Of a DNA stretch of 5,417 bases, positions 4,052 to 5,417 are shown piece by piece. Source of the DNA: Thermoplasmata archaeon (GTDB lineage: Archaea > Thermoplasmatota > Thermoplasmata > WALJ01); assembly GCA_015522885.1 (NCBI GenBank), contig WALJ01000188.1, positions 1 to 5,417 on the forward strand. The letters run 5' to 3'. The notes under the pieces are model-generated. The model did no database searches, was not told the origin of the DNA, and saw nothing but the letters and a program-made list of their open reading frames with translations. The translations under genes and the position numbers were made by a program. Each line of letters opens with the position of its first letter. Positions within the stretch are counted from its first letter, which is position 1.

Positions 4052-5417
4052 ATGAAGGATGCGCTCATAGAATTTTTAAGCGAAAAAGGGGTGCTTATAA
4101 CTCCCGAAGCCCTCGATTACGTGGAGAAAGAAGGGGAAGATATGGAAGAGATAAGGAGCGCTCTTTCATCGACAGGTGAGCTTCCTTATATACTCGGAGT
4201 AGATAAATTGAAACCCATACTCGACAGCAATAGTGTCAGAGTGCCGTTGCCGGAACCGGTGGGGGAGGAAAAACTTGTGGATATCCCGGATATTAAGGCC
4301 AAGAAATCGGTGACCGGGGGAACCGTGCACATACTTCGGGATGTTACGGGAAAATCGAGGTCCACCGCAAAGGTGGAGAGCTTCGTTTCGACGGTCAGAG
4401 ACCGATACTCCAGAATATACAGACTTCTGAAGGGCAAGCCCACTCTCAAGTATGTGCGAAAGATATCCGATGCGTCCAAGAAAAAAGGCGAGGACATCTC
4501 GGTAATAGGAATGGTAAGAGAGGTTAAGAAAAGTCCGAGAGGTGTGAACATCGTTCTGGAGGACTTTACGGGGGTTATGGACGTATTCTTCTCAAAAAAA
4601 GATATCAGAGAAGCCCCGCTCCCCGATGAAGTCATAGGAGTTCACGGAAGAATTCCTGCCTCCAATCGCGGAAAAAATGTAAGGATGTACGGCAACAGGA
4701 TAGTCTGGCCGGACATAGCACCCCATAAGATGAATCTTTCGGAAGAAAAGGTCAGTATGGCTTTCATATCCGACCTGCACGTGGGAAACAAAACCTTTTT
4801 GAAAGATGCATGGGATTCTTTTGTAAAATGGCTTAAAAGCGATGATGCCAAGGGCATAGGCTATCTTCTGATAGCGGGGGATGTCGTGGACGGTATAGGA
4901 ATATACCCCGATCAGGAGGAAGAGCTTGAGATTTCCGACATTTACGAGCAGTATGAAGCATTATCGGATATGGTCGACGAGATACCCGAGAGAATCTCCG
5001 TGATAATGATACCGGGCAACCACGATTTCGTCAGGCCTGCCGAGCCTCAACCCGCCTTTGATGAAGATATAAAGAAACTTTTCTCGAGAGACATAACATT
5101 TGCAGGTAATCCTTCAATGATGGAAATAGAGGGCGTGAAGATACTAGCATATCACGGAACCAGCATAAACGATTTCATAAACCTGCTTCCCGGGGTCAGC
5201 TACGAGGACCCGAGCCTCGCACTGATAAGGATGCTGAAATCCAGACTGCTTGCGCCTGTTTACGGTGCTAAAACCCCACTGGCACCGGAAAAGGAGGATT
5301 ACATGGTAATAGATGAGGTTCCCGATATATTCGTGACAGGGCATGTCCATTCGTTCATAAAGGCCAATTATAAAGGGGTAAAAGTCATAAACGCATCGAC
5401 ATGGCAGTCCCAGACGA
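4052..5417 (+). CDS. polB: DNA polymerase D (PolII) small subunit DP1, 3' end cut off by the window
   Basis: The frame is open for 455 codons to the right edge. DP1 is the Mre11-like proofreading 3'-5' exonuclease subunit of the archaeal replicative polymerase PolD, partnered with the large subunit DP2. The order seen is as follows. There is an N-terminal helical domain (IEFLSEKGVLITPEALDYV, from residue 6). A short charged linker follows, then an OB fold around 148-220 (ISVIGMVREVKKSPRGVNIV and FTGVMDVFFSKKD). The calcineurin-like phosphoesterase domain comes last. Its metal and catalytic motifs are all present: SDLHVGN (D241, H243), GDVVDG (D277), PGNHDF (N323, H324, D325), AYHG (H368) and TGHVHS (H431, H433), followed by NASTWQSQT. 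This is therefore a catalytically competent DP1. The linker between the helical domain and the OB fold is short compared with Pyrococcus DP1, so the expected total is near 490 residues, with about 35 missing. The start rests on the TATA spacing and the conserved N-terminal helix. Confidence 0.95.
   Translation, partial: MKDALIEFLSEKGVLITPEALDYVEKEGEDMEEIRSALSSTGELPYILGVDKLKPILDSNSVRVPLPEPVGEEKLVDIPDIKAKKSVTGGTVHILRDVTGKSRSTAKVESFVSTVRDRYSRIYRLLKGKPTLKYVRKISDASKKKGEDISVIGMVREVKKSPRGVNIVLEDFTGVMDVFFSKKDIREAPLPDEVIGVHGRIPASNRGKNVRMYGNRIVWPDIAPHKMNLSEEKVSMAFISDLHVGNKTFLKDAWDSFVKWLKSDDAKGIGYLLIAGDVVDGIGIYPDQEEELEISDIYEQYEALSDMVDEIPERISVIMIPGNHDFVRPAEPQPAFDEDIKKLFSRDITFAGNPSMMEIEGVKILAYHGTSINDFINLLPGVSYEDPSLALIRMLKSRLLAPVYGAKTPLAPEKEDYMVIDEVPDIFVTGHVHSFIKANYKGVKVINASTWQSQT

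Noticed and set aside
3817..4068. An 83-codon minus-strand frame across the divergent intergenic region
   Set aside because: It covers the DP1 promoter and the DP1 start codon as well as the inverted repeat, shows no family motif, and has no promoter or ribosome binding site of its own.

Overview
The window is archaeal and most likely euryarchaeal. It carries the small (DP1) subunit of the archaeal D-family DNA polymerase, a radical-SAM/GNAT Elp3 of the archaeal type, and the N-terminus of the archaea-specific phosphopantothenate synthetase. AT-rich TATA-like boxes sit about 25-33 nt upstream of several start codons, which implies leaderless or very short-leader transcripts. An ordinary Thermoplasmatales genome is less likely, because that order is reported to lack this phosphopantothenate synthetase. 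I cannot name the lineage further.

Layout. (1) Positions 1-775 on the minus strand hold a compact RelB/RelE-type toxin-antitoxin pair (antitoxin 569-775, toxin 300-569, one-base overlap). A 45-nt gap follows, then the 5' part of the phosphopantothenate synthetase gene (254 to beyond the left edge). (2) Positions 776-882 form a divergent intergenic region with one TATA-like box per direction. (3) Positions 883-1661 on the plus strand hold a two-gene unit joined by an ATGA overlap: an unrecognised 132-residue protein with a lysine-rich tail, then a NifX/NifB-like iron-cluster/cofactor-binding domain protein. (4) Positions 1650-3805 on the minus strand hold a class I SAM methyltransferase followed by elp3, overlapping by 13 nt. 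The 3' end of elp3 also overlaps the 3' end of the NifX-like gene by 12 bp in convergent orientation. (5) Positions 3806-4051 are non-coding and dense in structure. A minus-strand TATA box is bracketed by a perfect 13-bp inverted repeat built from GTCG-N-CGAC sites, and a second inverted repeat places the methyltransferase start codon inside an RNA stem. (6) From 4052 to the right edge lies the DP1 gene, cut off at the window end.

How the parts relate. Most genes are housekeeping: CoA biosynthesis, wobble-uridine tRNA modification and replication. The toxin-antitoxin pair and the unknown/NifX-like pair are accessory. I see no defence island, transposase, CRISPR array or other clear new multi-gene system. 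The least explained parts are the regulatory architecture ahead of the methyltransferase-elp3 operon and the possibility that the methyltransferase acts on the Elp3 product (cm5U34), as Trm9 does in eukaryotes. That second idea is inference only.
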